The position numbers and the translations under genes are program-made. From the NCBI GenBank assembly GCA_963758365.1, contig CAVWVB010000001.1, forward strand, positions 1,860,001-1,924,000: DNA of 64,000 nt, read 5' to 3'. The DNA comes from Dokdonella_A sp963758365. Its GTDB lineage: Bacteria; Pseudomonadota; Gammaproteobacteria; Xanthomonadales; Rhodanobacteraceae. Each line of letters starts with the position of its first letter. Position 1 is the stretch's first letter. Shown here piece by piece: positions 17,433 to 26,553 of this stretch. The notes under the pieces were generated by a model, which saw only the letters and a list, made by a program, of their open reading frames with translations, had not been told where the DNA came from and did not search any database.

Positions 17433-18482
17433 TCATGCGCCTGTCGTGACCCAGCCGAAGTACTTCAGGCAACCGGCCACGAACACCCATACGATCGTGA
17501 TCGGAATGAACACCTTCCAGCCGAGCCGCATGATCTGGTCGTAGCGATAGCGCGGAAACGTCGCGCGGAACCAGACATACGCAGTCGCGAAGAAGAAGGC
17601 CTTGGAGACCAGCCACCACCAGCCCGGCGCGCCGAGCGCGCCCCAGGACTGCGGGAACGGACTCAGCCAGCCGCCGAGGAACAGAATCGGCGCGAGGAAC
17701 GATATCAGGATCATGTTCGCGTATTCGGTCAGGAAGAACACCGCGAACGGCGCACCCGAATACTCGACGTGGAAGCCCGCAACGATCTCGGACTCGCCTT
17801 CGGCGACATCGAATGGCGCGCGATTGGTCTCCGCCACTCCGGCAACGAAGTAGATCACGAACATCGGCAGCAGGGGCAGCCAGAACCAGTCGAGAAATCC
17901 CTTGCCGCCGGCCTGGGCCTCGACGATGTTCGAGAGATTCAGGCTGCCCGAGAGGATCAGCACACTGACCAGCGCGAAGCCCATCGCAATCTCGTAACTG
18001 ACCACCTGCGCCGCCGAGCGCATCGCGCCGAGCATCGCGTAGCGCGAATTCGAGGCCCAGCCCGCGAGGATGATTCCGTAGACGCCCATCGAGGTCATCG
18101 CGAGCAGGAACAACAGACCCGCGTTCGCATCCGACCAGGCCTTGTGCGGCCCGATCGGAATCACCGCCCAGGCCGCGAACGACGGAATCAGCGCCCACAG
18201 CGGCGCGAGCAGGAACAGCGTCCTGTTCGCGTTGGCCGGATAGATGATCTCCTTGAGCAGCAGCTTGAATACGTCGGCGAACGTTTGCAGCAGACCGAGC
18301 GGGCCGACCTTGCTCGGACCGATGCGCACGTGCATCCAGCCGATGACCTTGCGCTCCCAGTAGACGTACATCGCGACGCCGATGATCAGCGGCAACAGCG
18401 GAAACAGCAGCAGGCCGATCGCCATCGAAAGCGTCGGAAACGTGGTCGTGAACCAGGTCCAGGCGGCAATGATCGTCGTCAT
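17433..18482 (-). CDS. nuoH: NADH-quinone oxidoreductase subunit H
   Basis: NuoH is the membrane subunit that forms the quinone chamber of complex I. It has 349 residues from ATG 18482 (MTTIIAAWTWFTTTFP), with the family motifs ERKVIGWMHVRIGPSKVGP, ETNRAPFDVAEGESE and GFHVEYSG. The upstream in-frame extension to 18662 overlaps nuoG and reads as unrelated basic sequence. It follows nuoG by 7 bases. Confidence 0.98.
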   Translation of the reverse strand: MTTIIAAWTWFTTTFPTLSMAIGLLLFPLLPLIIGVAMYVYWERKVIGWMHVRIGPSKVGPLGLLQTFADVFKLLLKEIIYPANANRTLFLLAPLWALIPSFAAWAVIPIGPHKAWSDANAGLLFLLAMTSMGVYGIILAGWASNSRYAMLGAMRSAAQVVSYEIAMGFALVSVLILSGSLNLSNIVEAQAGGKGFLDWFWLPLLPMFVIYFVAGVAETNRAPFDVAEGESEIVAGFHVEYSGAPFAVFFLTEYANMILISFLAPILFLGGWLSPFPQSWGALGAPGWWWLVSKAFFFATAYVWFRATFPRYRYDQIMRLGWKVFIPITIVWVFVAGCLKYFGWVTTGA

Positions 18483-18489
18483 GTCGTGA

Positions 18490-20931
18490 TCACGCCTTCG
18501 CGATGTCCAGTTCCGCGCCGCAGGGCGGCACGGCCGCGGTCGCTGCATGACCGCCTTCGATCCAGGCGCCCCCGCGCGGCACGCGCATCGACAATTCGAC
18601 CGCAAGCACGACACCCGACACGCTCGCGGTTGCGCCATGGGCGAGGCCGAGTGCAAGCCCATCCTGCGGATTCAGGACCACGCACGCACGCTGCGCGAGC
18701 GGATGCGCCTGCAATGCCGGCGAACGACGCAGCACCGCATCGGTCGCATAGATGCCCGTCGTCGCGATACGCAGCAGCGACCGCTCGCTCGACGGGGTCG
18801 CTGCCGACGTTCCGGCATCGTCGCCGCGTTGCGCGCGCAATGCAGGCGGGAGGTCCGATGCAAACCCGCTTTCGAGATGGCCCAGCGGATGCGGCGATGC
18901 GTCCTCGCCGAGCGAGGGCGTTCCCGCCACGCCGCTCGCCGCGCGCACCTCGTCTATCGCGGTGAAACCGAAACCGTCGAGGGCCAGAGCCGAACCGAGT
19001 GCACGCAGCACCTTCCAACCGGGTCGCGCGTCGCCCGGCGGCTTCGTGGCGGCAGCGACACTCTGCGCGTTGCCGTCGACATTGATCATGGTCGCGTCGA
19101 CTTCAGGGAGCAGACCGATCGGCAGGATCACGTCGGCGACGTTCCTCAGTGCGTCGCTCGCGAACGCGGCGCATGCAACCACATGCCGCGCCCCGGCCAG
19201 CGCATCGAGCACGAGCGCGCCGTCCGCGAAATCCTCGGGCGGCTCGCAGCCATACAGCAGATAGGTCCGGCGCGGCGCACGCAGCATGGCCTGCGCGTCG
19301 AGACCCGCGGCGCCGGGCAGCACGCCGACGCGCGTCAGGCCGAGGCTGTTCGCGCCCGGCGGAATTTCGTTGCAGGCACTGCCGGTCGCCCTGGCCAGAA
19401 AGCGTGCGGCGGTGCGCAGCGCAGAGGCCTGCGGATGCTGTTGCGCGGCGTCGCCGAACACGACCACCGACGCGTTCGCCGCGGTCAGTGCCTCGACCAG
19501 GTTCTTGCCGAAGGATCCGGCAACGCGATCTCGGATCGCTGCGGCCAGCGCAGCCGACTCGGGAAGATGCCCGACATCGTTGGCCGCCTTGGCCACGTCG
19601 AGCAGCGCATCGACGAAGTCTGCCGGAGCCGGGACGTTCTTCGCGGCGAGCGCGAATTCGAAGTCGAAATCGAAATCGACCGGATTGATTGCGTAGATCT
19701 TGATACCGCGCTTTGCCGCCGCGCGGATGCGCGCGCCGAGCAGCGGCATCTCGTGGCGCGGATTGCATCCGATGAGCACGATCGCATCCGCTTTGCCGAT
19801 ATCCGCGACCGGCATCTCGAACGCGTGTGCGACCGCCGCTGCGCCGGGATCGAGCGCGCGCAGACGGTGGTCGATGTGTTCGCTGCCCAGCGCGCGAACC
19901 AGACGCGCCAGCAGATGGCCTTCCTCGGTCGACGTGGCCGGTGCGACCAACGCCCCGAGTTCACCGTGCGGCGTGCCGCGCAACAGCTCGCTGGCGACGC
20001 GGATTGCCTCGTTCCAGTCCACGTCGAACCATGTGCCATCGCGCTTCACCTGCGCGCGCGTGGCTCTGTCCGGCGCGCACAGCCCCTCGCAGCTGTAGCG
20101 GTCGCGATCGGACAGCCAGCATTCGTTGATCGCCTCGTTGTCGCGAGGCACCGCGCGCAGCGCCTCGCCGCGGAGCGTGTGCAGCCAGAGGTTGGAGCCG
20201 AGCGCGTCGTGGTAGCCGATCGACTCGCGCGCGATCAGCTCCCATGCGCGTGCCCGGAAACGAAACGGCTTGTTGGTCAGGGCGCCGACCGGACACACGT
20301 CGATCACGTTGCCCGAGAGCTCGCTCATCAACGGCTTGCCCACGTACGTACCGATCTGCAGGCGCTCGCCACGCTCCATGCCGCCGAGTTCATAGGTGCC
20401 CGCGATGTCGGCCATCACGCGTACGCAGCGCGTGCACTGGATGCAACGCGTCATCTCGGTTTCGACGAGCGGTCCTAGATTCTCGTCCGGGATCACGCGC
20501 TTGCGCTCGGCGAAGCGGCTGACTGAACGCCCGTAACCCATCGACAGGTCCTGCAGCTCGCATTCGCCGCCCTGATCGCAGATCGGGCAGTCGAGCGGAT
20601 GGTTGATCAGCAGGAATTCCATCACGTTGCGCTGCGCGGACAGCGCGCGCGACGACTGGGTCTGCACCTTCATGCCGTCCGCGACCGGCGTCGCACAAGC
20701 GGGCTGCGGCTTCGGCATCGGGCGCCCGCCCATCTCGACCTCGACCATGCACATGCGGCAGTTCGCCGCGATCGGCAACTTGTCGTGATAGCAGAACCGC
20801 GGAATCGCGATGCCGGCCTGGTCGGCGGCCTGGATGATCATCGTGTTCCGCGGCACGGCCATCGGACGGCCGTCGATTTCGATCGAGACGTGATCGGGCG
20901 GCACGGAAGGCACTGCGGGCTGCGCGCTCAT
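18490..20931 (-). CDS. nuoG: NADH-quinone oxidoreductase subunit G
   Basis: NuoG is the large iron-sulfur subunit of the peripheral arm. The 813 residues open with a [2Fe-2S] ferredoxin domain (CYHDKLPIAANCRMCMVE and a later C). A His/Cys [4Fe-4S] segment follows (HPLDCPICDQGGECELQD), then a third cluster (CIQCTRCVRV) and a degenerate molybdopterin-oxidoreductase domain. The C-terminal third is Ala-rich and divergent, as usual for the family. ATG 20931 overlaps the nuoF stop by 4 bases. A longer open frame to 21792 only reads through nuoF in another frame. Confidence 0.97.
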   Translation of the reverse strand: MSAQPAVPSVPPDHVSIEIDGRPMAVPRNTMIIQAADQAGIAIPRFCYHDKLPIAANCRMCMVEVEMGGRPMPKPQPACATPVADGMKVQTQSSRALSAQRNVMEFLLINHPLDCPICDQGGECELQDLSMGYGRSVSRFAERKRVIPDENLGPLVETEMTRCIQCTRCVRVMADIAGTYELGGMERGERLQIGTYVGKPLMSELSGNVIDVCPVGALTNKPFRFRARAWELIARESIGYHDALGSNLWLHTLRGEALRAVPRDNEAINECWLSDRDRYSCEGLCAPDRATRAQVKRDGTWFDVDWNEAIRVASELLRGTPHGELGALVAPATSTEEGHLLARLVRALGSEHIDHRLRALDPGAAAVAHAFEMPVADIGKADAIVLIGCNPRHEMPLLGARIRAAAKRGIKIYAINPVDFDFDFEFALAAKNVPAPADFVDALLDVAKAANDVGHLPESAALAAAIRDRVAGSFGKNLVEALTAANASVVVFGDAAQQHPQASALRTAARFLARATGSACNEIPPGANSLGLTRVGVLPGAAGLDAQAMLRAPRRTYLLYGCEPPEDFADGALVLDALAGARHVVACAAFASDALRNVADVILPIGLLPEVDATMINVDGNAQSVAAATKPPGDARPGWKVLRALGSALALDGFGFTAIDEVRAASGVAGTPSLGEDASPHPLGHLESGFASDLPPALRAQRGDDAGTSAATPSSERSLLRIATTGIYATDAVLRRSPALQAHPLAQRACVVLNPQDGLALGLAHGATASVSGVVLAVELSMRVPRGGAWIEGGHAATAAVPPCGAELDIAKA

Positions 20932-22235
20932 GCGGCCACCTCGATGGGCGAATCGACGATCGAGCGTCGGTTGCGGATGAAATACTCGAACTCGTCCCAG
21001 TAGTGGCGCAGCATGCCCTGCACGGGCCACGCCGCGGCCTCGCCGAATGCGCAGATCGTATGGCCCTCGATCTGGCCGGCGGCCTGCCTGAGGATTTCGA
21101 GGTCGCCGAGTTCGGCGTTGCCTTCGACGATCCGGGTCAGCATGCGGTACATCCAGCCCGTGCCTTCGCGGCACGGCGTGCACTGGCCGCACGACTCGGC
21201 GAAATAGAAACGCGCGATGCGCCGGCACGCGCGGACCATGCACGTGGTCTCGTCCATCACGATCACCGCTCCGGAGCCGAGACCCGAGCCGGCTTTCTGC
21301 AATGCGTCGTAGTCCATCGTGAGCCCGAGCATGGTTTCGCCGGGCAGCACCGGCATCGACGAACCGCCCGGGATGACCGCCTTGAGCCGATGGCCGTTGC
21401 GCACGCCACCGGCCAGTTCGAGCAGATCCCTGAACGGCGTGCCGAGGCGAACCTCGTAGTTGCCCGGCCTGTTGACGTGGCCCGAGACCGAAAAGATCTT
21501 CGGACCGCCGTTGTTCGGCTTGCCGAGATTGAGAAACCAGTCGGCGCCCCTGGCGATGATCGCCGGTACCGAAGCGTAGGTTTCGGTGTTGTTGATCGTG
21601 GTCGGCCGACCGTACAGGCCGAAGTTGGCCGGAAACGGCGGCTTGAAGCGCGGTTGTCCCTTCTTGCCTTCGAGCGATTCCATCAGCGCGGTTTCCTCGC
21701 CGCAGATGTAGGCGCCCGCGCCGAGCGCATTGAAGATCTCGACGTCGACACCGCTGCCGAGGATGTCTTTGCCGAGCAGGCCGGCCTCGCACGCTTCCTT
21801 CAGCGCAAACTCCATGCGCTCGAACGGCTCATGATGGAACTCGCCGCGCAGATAGTTGTAGGCGACCGTCGAGCCGGTCGCATAGCACGCGATCGCCATG
21901 CCCTCGAGCACCGCGTGCGGATTGAAACGCAGGATGTCGCGATCCTTGCACGTGCCCGGTTCGGACTCGTCCGAATTGCACAGGATGTACTTCTGCATCG
22001 TGCCCTTGGGCATGAACGACCACTTGAGGCCGGTCGGAAAGCCGGCACCCCCGCGTCCACGTAGCGAACTCCTCTTGAGCTCGTCGACGATCGTCGCCGG
22101 GTCCGGTTTTTCCGCAAGGATCTTTTTCCACGCTTCCCAGCCTCCGACCTTCCGATAATTGTCGAGCGTCCACGGCTGCTCGAATTGCAGCGTGGCATAG
22201 ACGACCTGATGTTCCTGCTGGGTATGCATGATCAT
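20928..22235 (-). CDS. nuoF: NADH-quinone oxidoreductase subunit F
   Basis: NuoF carries FMN, the NADH site and the N3 [4Fe-4S] cluster of complex I. The 435-residue form starts MIMHTQQEHQVVYATL. Seen are the FMN/NADH glycine loop RGRGGAGFPTGLKW, the CNSDESEPGTCKDR loop and the cluster motif ESCGQCTPCREGTGW. The ATG at 22235 overlaps the nuoE stop (ATGA); 22229 is an alternative start in the same frame. It is coupled to nuoG at its other end. Confidence 0.98.
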   Translation of the reverse strand: MIMHTQQEHQVVYATLQFEQPWTLDNYRKVGGWEAWKKILAEKPDPATIVDELKRSSLRGRGGAGFPTGLKWSFMPKGTMQKYILCNSDESEPGTCKDRDILRFNPHAVLEGMAIACYATGSTVAYNYLRGEFHHEPFERMEFALKEACEAGLLGKDILGSGVDVEIFNALGAGAYICGEETALMESLEGKKGQPRFKPPFPANFGLYGRPTTINNTETYASVPAIIARGADWFLNLGKPNNGGPKIFSVSGHVNRPGNYEVRLGTPFRDLLELAGGVRNGHRLKAVIPGGSSMPVLPGETMLGLTMDYDALQKAGSGLGSGAVIVMDETTCMVRACRRIARFYFAESCGQCTPCREGTGWMYRMLTRIVEGNAELGDLEILRQAAGQIEGHTICAFGEAAAWPVQGMLRHYWDEFEYFIRNRRSIVDSPIEVAA

Positions 22236-22759
22236 TCGAGTGCGTCGAGGATTGCGTCGACTTTTTCGGTCGTCAGGTTCTCGTGGTAGTGGCCGTTGAC
22301 GACCATCATCGGTGCGCCGCAACAGGCGGCCAGACACTCCTCCTCGTTCTTGAGATAGATGCGCCCGTCCGCGCTGCTTTCGCCGAGCCTGATGCCGTAC
22401 TTGCGTTCGCAATGACGCACGATGTCTTCGGCACCGTTGAGCCAGCACGAGATGTTCGTGCAGATTGCGACGTTGTTGCGCGCGACGGGAGCCGTCTCGA
22501 ACATCGAATAGAACGTCGCGACTTCGTAACCCCACACCGGCGGCAGGCCGAGATAGCGGGTCACGGCGGTGATCAGTTCGTCGCTCAGGTGACCGCCGTT
22601 CTGCTCCTGTGCGGCCCAGAGTCCCTGGATCAGTGCCGAACGCTTGCGGTCCGCCGGAAACTTTGCCGCCCAGTGATCGATGTGTTCGCGCGTGCGCACA
22701 TCCAGTGCGACCAGCGGATCGACATCCCTGGTCTGCTCGTAGGTGCCGGTGGCCTTCAT
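22232..22759 (-). CDS. nuoE: NADH-quinone oxidoreductase subunit E
   Basis: NuoE is the thioredoxin-fold [2Fe-2S] subunit (cluster N1a) of the NADH-oxidising module. It has 175 residues with the four-cysteine pattern CTNISCWLNG and CLAACCGAPMM, and the family motif VWGYEVATFYSMF. The start is ATG 22759, overlapping the nuoD stop by 4 bases; nuoF follows with the same kind of overlap. Confidence 0.98.
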   Translation of the reverse strand: MKATGTYEQTRDVDPLVALDVRTREHIDHWAAKFPADRKRSALIQGLWAAQEQNGGHLSDELITAVTRYLGLPPVWGYEVATFYSMFETAPVARNNVAICTNISCWLNGAEDIVRHCERKYGIRLGESSADGRIYLKNEEECLAACCGAPMMVVNGHYHENLTTEKVDAILDALE

Positions 22760-24009
22760 CGATCGACCTCGCCGAACACGACATCGTAGGTGCCGATCAT
22801 CGCGACCACGTCGGGCAGCATGTGGCCGCTCACGATCGAATCGATCGACGACAGGTGCACGAAGCTCGGCGCGCGGCATTTGAGCCGGAACGGCTTGTTC
22901 GCACCGTCGGACACGAGGTAGATGCCGAATTCGCCCTTCGGCGCCTCGACCGCGGCGTAGGTCTCGCCGGCCGGCACGCAGTAACCCTCGGTGAAAAGCT
23001 TGAAGTGATGGATCAGCGCTTCCATGTCGTCCTTCATTTCGACGCGCGATGGCGGAGCAACCTTGAAGTTGCGCACCATGACCGCCCCCGGGTTCGCGCG
23101 CAGCCAGTCCACGCACTGCTTGATGATCCGGTTGGACTGGCGCATTTCCTCGACGCGCACGAGATAGCGGTCGTAGCAGTCGCCACTGACCCCGACCGGG
23201 ATATCGAAATCCACTTCGGCATATTTCGCATAGGGCTGCTTCTTGCGCAGGTCCCATTCCACACCCGAGCCGCGCAGCATCGGACCGGACATGCCCCAGG
23301 CCAGCGCCTGCTCGGGGCTGATGATGCCGATATCGACGGTGCGCTGCTTCCAGATCCGGTTGCCGGTCAGCAGTTCCTCGTACTCGTCGACGCGGCGCGG
23401 GAAATCCGCGCAGAACGCATCGAGAAAATCGAGCATCGAACCCTCGCGCCAGTTGTTCAGGCGCCGCAGATCCTTGCCCTTGTGCCACTTCGATTCGTTG
23501 TACTTCGGCATCCGCTCGGGCAGGTCGCGATAGACGCCGCCCGGGCGATAGTAGGTCGCATGCATGCGCGCGCCACTGACCGCCTCGTAGCAGTCCATCA
23601 GTTCCTCGCGTTCGCGGAACGCATACAGGAACACCGCCATCGCGCCGAGGTCGAGCCCGTTCGAGCCGATCCACATCAGGTGGTTCAGGATGCGCGTGAT
23701 CTCGTCGAACATGGTGCGGATCCACAGCGCGCGCTCCGGGACTTCGACACCGAGCAGATTCTCGATCGCGCGCACGTAGGCGTGTTCGTTGCACATCATC
23801 GACACGTAGTCGAGGCGGTCCATGTAGCCGATCGACTGGTTGAACGGCTTGGACTCGGCCAGCTTCTCGGTCGCGCGGTGCAGCAGGCCGATATGCGGAT
23901 CGGCGCGCACGATCGTCTCGCCGTCCATCTCCAGCACCAGGCGCAACACACCGTGCGCGGCCGGATGCTGCGGACCGAAATTCATCGTGTAGTTGCGGAT
24001 TTCCTGCAT
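22756..24009 (-). CDS. nuoD: NADH-quinone oxidoreductase subunit D
   Basis: NuoD is the 49-kDa subunit lining the quinone-binding cavity. It has 417 residues from ATG 24009. The conserved FGPQHPAAHGVLRLVLE, the HIGLLHRATEKLAE segment with its quinone-site histidine, and the GVSGDCYDRYLVR motif are intact. It is separate from nuoC, not a nuoCD fusion as in enterics. Only one base separates it from nuoC. Confidence 0.98.
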   Translation of the reverse strand: MQEIRNYTMNFGPQHPAAHGVLRLVLEMDGETIVRADPHIGLLHRATEKLAESKPFNQSIGYMDRLDYVSMMCNEHAYVRAIENLLGVEVPERALWIRTMFDEITRILNHLMWIGSNGLDLGAMAVFLYAFREREELMDCYEAVSGARMHATYYRPGGVYRDLPERMPKYNESKWHKGKDLRRLNNWREGSMLDFLDAFCADFPRRVDEYEELLTGNRIWKQRTVDIGIISPEQALAWGMSGPMLRGSGVEWDLRKKQPYAKYAEVDFDIPVGVSGDCYDRYLVRVEEMRQSNRIIKQCVDWLRANPGAVMVRNFKVAPPSRVEMKDDMEALIHHFKLFTEGYCVPAGETYAAVEAPKGEFGIYLVSDGANKPFRLKCRAPSFVHLSSIDSIVSGHMLPDVVAMIGTYDVVFGEVDR

Positions 24010-24010
24010 G

Positions 24011-24736
24011 CTACTTCGCACCCCCGCTGTCGCGTTCGGCCTCGGCCTGCTCGTAGCGCGAGTCGTCGCGAATCGTTCGCGGCACCAGCACACGGGGTTC
24101 CACCGAGGTCACGGGCTCGTAGACGACCCGTCTCTTCTCCGGGTCGTAGCGCACCTCGACATTGCCGATCAGCGGGAAATCCTTGCGGAACGGATGGCCC
24201 ACGAAACCGTAGTCGGTGAGAATCCGGCGCAGGTCGGGATGCCCTTCGAACACGATGCCGTAGAGGTCGAATGCCTCGCGTTCGAACCAGTCCACGCTGG
24301 GCCAGATCCCGATCAGCGAGGGCAGGATCGGCAGGTCGTCGTCCGTGCAATGCGCGCGCATGCGCAGGCGCCGGTTGCCGCTGATCGACAGCAGATGCAC
24401 GACCGCGGCAAACCGGTGCGGAATGTCGGTACCGCGTGGCCGACCGCTCCAGTCGAATCGGCCCGGACCCGCGCCTTCGACGCCGCGCGAGAATCCTTCC
24501 GAGGATACGTCCGTCGTGTCCCACTCGACCTGACCGAACGACAGGTAGTCGACGCCGCACAGATCCATCAGCTGCTCAAAACGGAAATCGCCATCGTCGC
24601 GCAGCATCGTGCCGACCGCGATCCAGTTCTCGGGCAGTACCTCGATCGTGTGCTCGCCGCGCGAGTCGTCGAGACTGACCAGCTTCTGGCCGAGCTTCGC
24701 CTCGAGCCGTCTCCCGAATTCGTCGTGTGTGGTCAT
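24011..24736 (-). CDS. nuoC: NADH-quinone oxidoreductase subunit C
   Basis: NuoC is the 30-kDa peripheral-arm subunit of complex I. It has 241 residues from ATG 24736 (MTTHDEFGRRLEAKLG). The signature WFEREAFDLYGIVFEGHPDLRRIL and the PFRKDFPL motif are present. The frame is open upstream to 24877 only because it runs through a REP-like element, so the longer form is not credible. A 130-base gap separates it from nuoB, the largest in the operon. Confidence 0.97.
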   Translation of the reverse strand: MTTHDEFGRRLEAKLGQKLVSLDDSRGEHTIEVLPENWIAVGTMLRDDGDFRFEQLMDLCGVDYLSFGQVEWDTTDVSSEGFSRGVEGAGPGRFDWSGRPRGTDIPHRFAAVVHLLSISGNRRLRMRAHCTDDDLPILPSLIGIWPSVDWFEREAFDLYGIVFEGHPDLRRILTDYGFVGHPFRKDFPLIGNVEVRYDPEKRRVVYEPVTSVEPRVLVPRTIRDDSRYEQAEAERDSGGAK

Positions 24737-24810
24737 TGCATCCTCGCGGCGGGCTGCCCACGCAACAGCGCATGCCGGGGACGCGCGCGGTTGCCTGCGA
24801 TCAATGCGCT

Positions 24811-24836
24811 CGATTCCGGCGTCTGCCGGCATGACG
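24811..24836. repeat. REP-like palindrome between nuoB and nuoC
   Basis: ATTCCGGC - GTCT - GCCGGCAT forms a near-perfect imperfect palindrome followed by GACGGG. It resembles the widespread proteobacterial extragenic palindromes that translate as MPADAGI. Only one copy is seen in this window. It breaks the otherwise tightly overlapping nuo gene chain. Confidence 0.6.
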
Positions 24837-24866
24837 GGATGGCAAGACAGCGCATCGTGTTCATTC

Positions 24867-25421
24867 TCAACGCGCAATCGTGTTGGTACGCCGGATCTTC
24901 TTCTGCAGCTGCAGAATCCCGTGAATCAGCGCCTCTGCGGTCGGCGGGCAACCCGGAACGTAGATGTCGACCGGGACGATGCGGTCGCAGCCCCGCACCA
25001 CCGCATACGAGTAGTGGTAATAGCCGCCGCCATTCGCGCACGAGCCCATCGAGATCACCCATTTCGGATCGGGCATCTGGTCGTAGACCCGGCGCAACGC
25101 GGGCGCCATCTTGTTGACCAGGGTGCCGGCCACGATCATCACGTCCGACTGCCGCGGACTCGGCCGGAAAATCACCCCGTAGCGGTCCAGATCCAGACGC
25201 GCCGCGCCCGCGTGCATCATCTCCACCGCACAGCACGCGAGTCCGAACGTCATCGGCCACATCGATCCGGTGCGCGCCCAGTTGATCAGGTCGTCCAGAC
25301 GAGCCGTTGCAAAGCCGCGCTGGATCAGCGGATTGTCGTCGCCGGGACGCAGGATGTCGTCGACGACGTCGACCGGCGCCGGGTTGTGCATCGTCGCGCT
25401 GATGCGATCGACTATTCCCAT
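24867..25421 (-). CDS. nuoB: NADH-quinone oxidoreductase subunit B
   Basis: NuoB holds the terminal N2 [4Fe-4S] cluster that passes electrons to quinone. It has 184 residues from ATG 25421 (MGIVDRISATMHNP). The tandem cysteines of FGLACCAVEMM and those of GSCANGGGYYH and VPGCPPTAEAL provide the cluster ligands. Its start overlaps the end of nuoA by 10 bases. An open extension to 25532 lies inside nuoA and was rejected. Confidence 0.98.
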   Translation of the reverse strand: MGIVDRISATMHNPAPVDVVDDILRPGDDNPLIQRGFATARLDDLINWARTGSMWPMTFGLACCAVEMMHAGAARLDLDRYGVIFRPSPRQSDVMIVAGTLVNKMAPALRRVYDQMPDPKWVISMGSCANGGGYYHYSYAVVRGCDRIVPVDIYVPGCPPTAEALIHGILQLQKKIRRTNTIAR

Positions 25422-25768
25422 TCCAGCGCGCCCTTCTTCCAAACGTAGACGAACCCGAGCACGAGCAGGGCCAGGAACAGGCCCATCTCGATCAGCCCGA
25501 GCGGGCCGAGACTGGAGAATACGGTCGCCCACGGAAACACGAATGCGATTTCAAGATCGAAGATGATGAACAGGATCGCGATCAGGTAATAGCGCACGTC
25601 GAAGCGCATGCGCGTGTCCTCGAAAGCCTCGAACCCGCATTCATAAGGCGAAGTCTTCTCGGAGCCGGGCCGGCGCGGTCCGAGCAGATTCCCGATCACG
25701 ATCAGCGCGATGCCGATCACGGCGGAAACCACGAGAAACAGCAGGACCGGAAAATACTCGGTCAGCAC
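25412..25768 (-). CDS. nuoA: NADH-quinone oxidoreductase subunit A
   Basis: NuoA is a three-helix membrane subunit of complex I. It has 118 residues with the conserved loop SPYECGFEAFEDTRMRFDVRYY-type segment and FDLEIAFVFPWA. The start is a GTG at 25768-25766, supported by GGAGG six bases upstream. It is the first gene of the 14-gene nuo operon. No convincing promoter was found in the 204 bases up to tRNA-Leu, so the operon may be read from further upstream. Confidence 0.97.
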   Translation of the reverse strand: MLTEYFPVLLFLVVSAVIGIALIVIGNLLGPRRPGSEKTSPYECGFEAFEDTRMRFDVRYYLIAILFIIFDLEIAFVFPWATVFSSLGPLGLIEMGLFLALLVLGFVYVWKKGALEWE

Positions 25769-25972
25769 CTATACCTCCGCGAATCGCTGCACCAGCCGAA
25801 GACATCCGTCCTGGATCCTTCCGCAATACGCCGCACCCGCCAGCTCGGATCGCGCCTCGGCACATGCACCGACGGCGCGTCCTGCATCCGGCCATCTGCG
25901 GTCACGACGCCGGCCTGACAGATCCGACCGCCGGTCCGGGGAGCCAGTGTCCGGAGCCGGCATCAGATCGAG

Positions 25973-26057
25973 TGGTGCCCAAGAGAGGACTCGAACCTCC
26001 ACGGGTCTCCCCGCTACCACCTCAAGGTAGTGCGTCTACCAATTCCGCCACCTGGGC
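25973..26057 (-). tRNA. tRNA-Leu (GAG)
   Basis: An 85-base class II tRNA with encoded CCA. The acceptor GCCCAGG pairs with CTTGGGC (one G:T). The anticodon arm CTACC-TTGAGGT-GGTAG gives anticodon GAG, reading CTC and CTT. A long variable arm CGGGGAGACCCG and the T-loop GGTTCGAGTCC are as expected for leucine. It starts 6 bases after the secG stop, so it is probably processed from the secG transcript. Confidence 0.95.
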
Positions 26058-26063
26058 ACTGCT

Positions 26064-26543
26064 TTACTTCTTGTCCTTCCCGCCGTCCTTCTTCGGCTGG
26101 GTCGCCTGCGGGACATCCGCTGCCGGCGCGGGCTTGGCCGGCTCGGCGGCCGGCGTCGGCGCGGGCTTGTCGGGCGCAGCCGGTGCGGCTCCCGATGTCG
26201 AGGCCGGCGGCACGTCGCCGTCCGCAGCCGGCGCGGCCGCGTCCTTTTTCGCGGGAGCCGCGACGCCGGACATCAGGCCGAGATCGTCCGCGGGCCGCGT
26301 ATCCGCGCTGGGCCGCCCCAGATACATGCCCATGCCGAGGCTGAGCAGGAAGAACAGGGCCGCCAGCACCGCGGTACTGCGCGAAAGGAAATTCGCCGAA
26401 CCGCGCGCACCGAAAACGGTCGCCGAGGCACCACCGCCGAAGCCCGAACCCGCATTCGCGCCGGCACCGCGCTGGAGCAGGATCAGGACGACCATTGCGA
26501 TCGCGATCAGCACATAGAAGATGTTTGCAACAATTGCCAGCAT
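26064..26543 (-). CDS. secG: preprotein translocase subunit SecG
   Basis: SecG is the small two-helix partner of the SecYE channel. The 159-residue protein begins with a first membrane helix (IVANIFYVLIAIAMVVLILL), then the conserved QRGAGANAGSGFGGGASATVFG loop region and a second helix at about 56-76. The last 80 residues are an Ala/Pro/Lys-rich disordered tail, which makes it longer than E. coli SecG (110) but similar to relatives. It is 10 bases from tpiA, in the usual tpiA-secG-tRNA-Leu-nuo order. Confidence 0.96.
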   Translation of the reverse strand: MLAIVANIFYVLIAIAMVVLILLQRGAGANAGSGFGGGASATVFGARGSANFLSRSTAVLAALFFLLSLGMGMYLGRPSADTRPADDLGLMSGVAAPAKKDAAAPAADGDVPPASTSGAAPAAPDKPAPTPAAEPAKPAPAADVPQATQPKKDGGKDKK

Positions 26544-26553
26544 GAGACGCTCT

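Noticed and set aside
22756..24736. Possible nuoCD fusion broken by a frameshift
   Set aside because: nuoC and nuoD are both complete with their own starts and stops, one base apart, as is normal for many proteobacteria.
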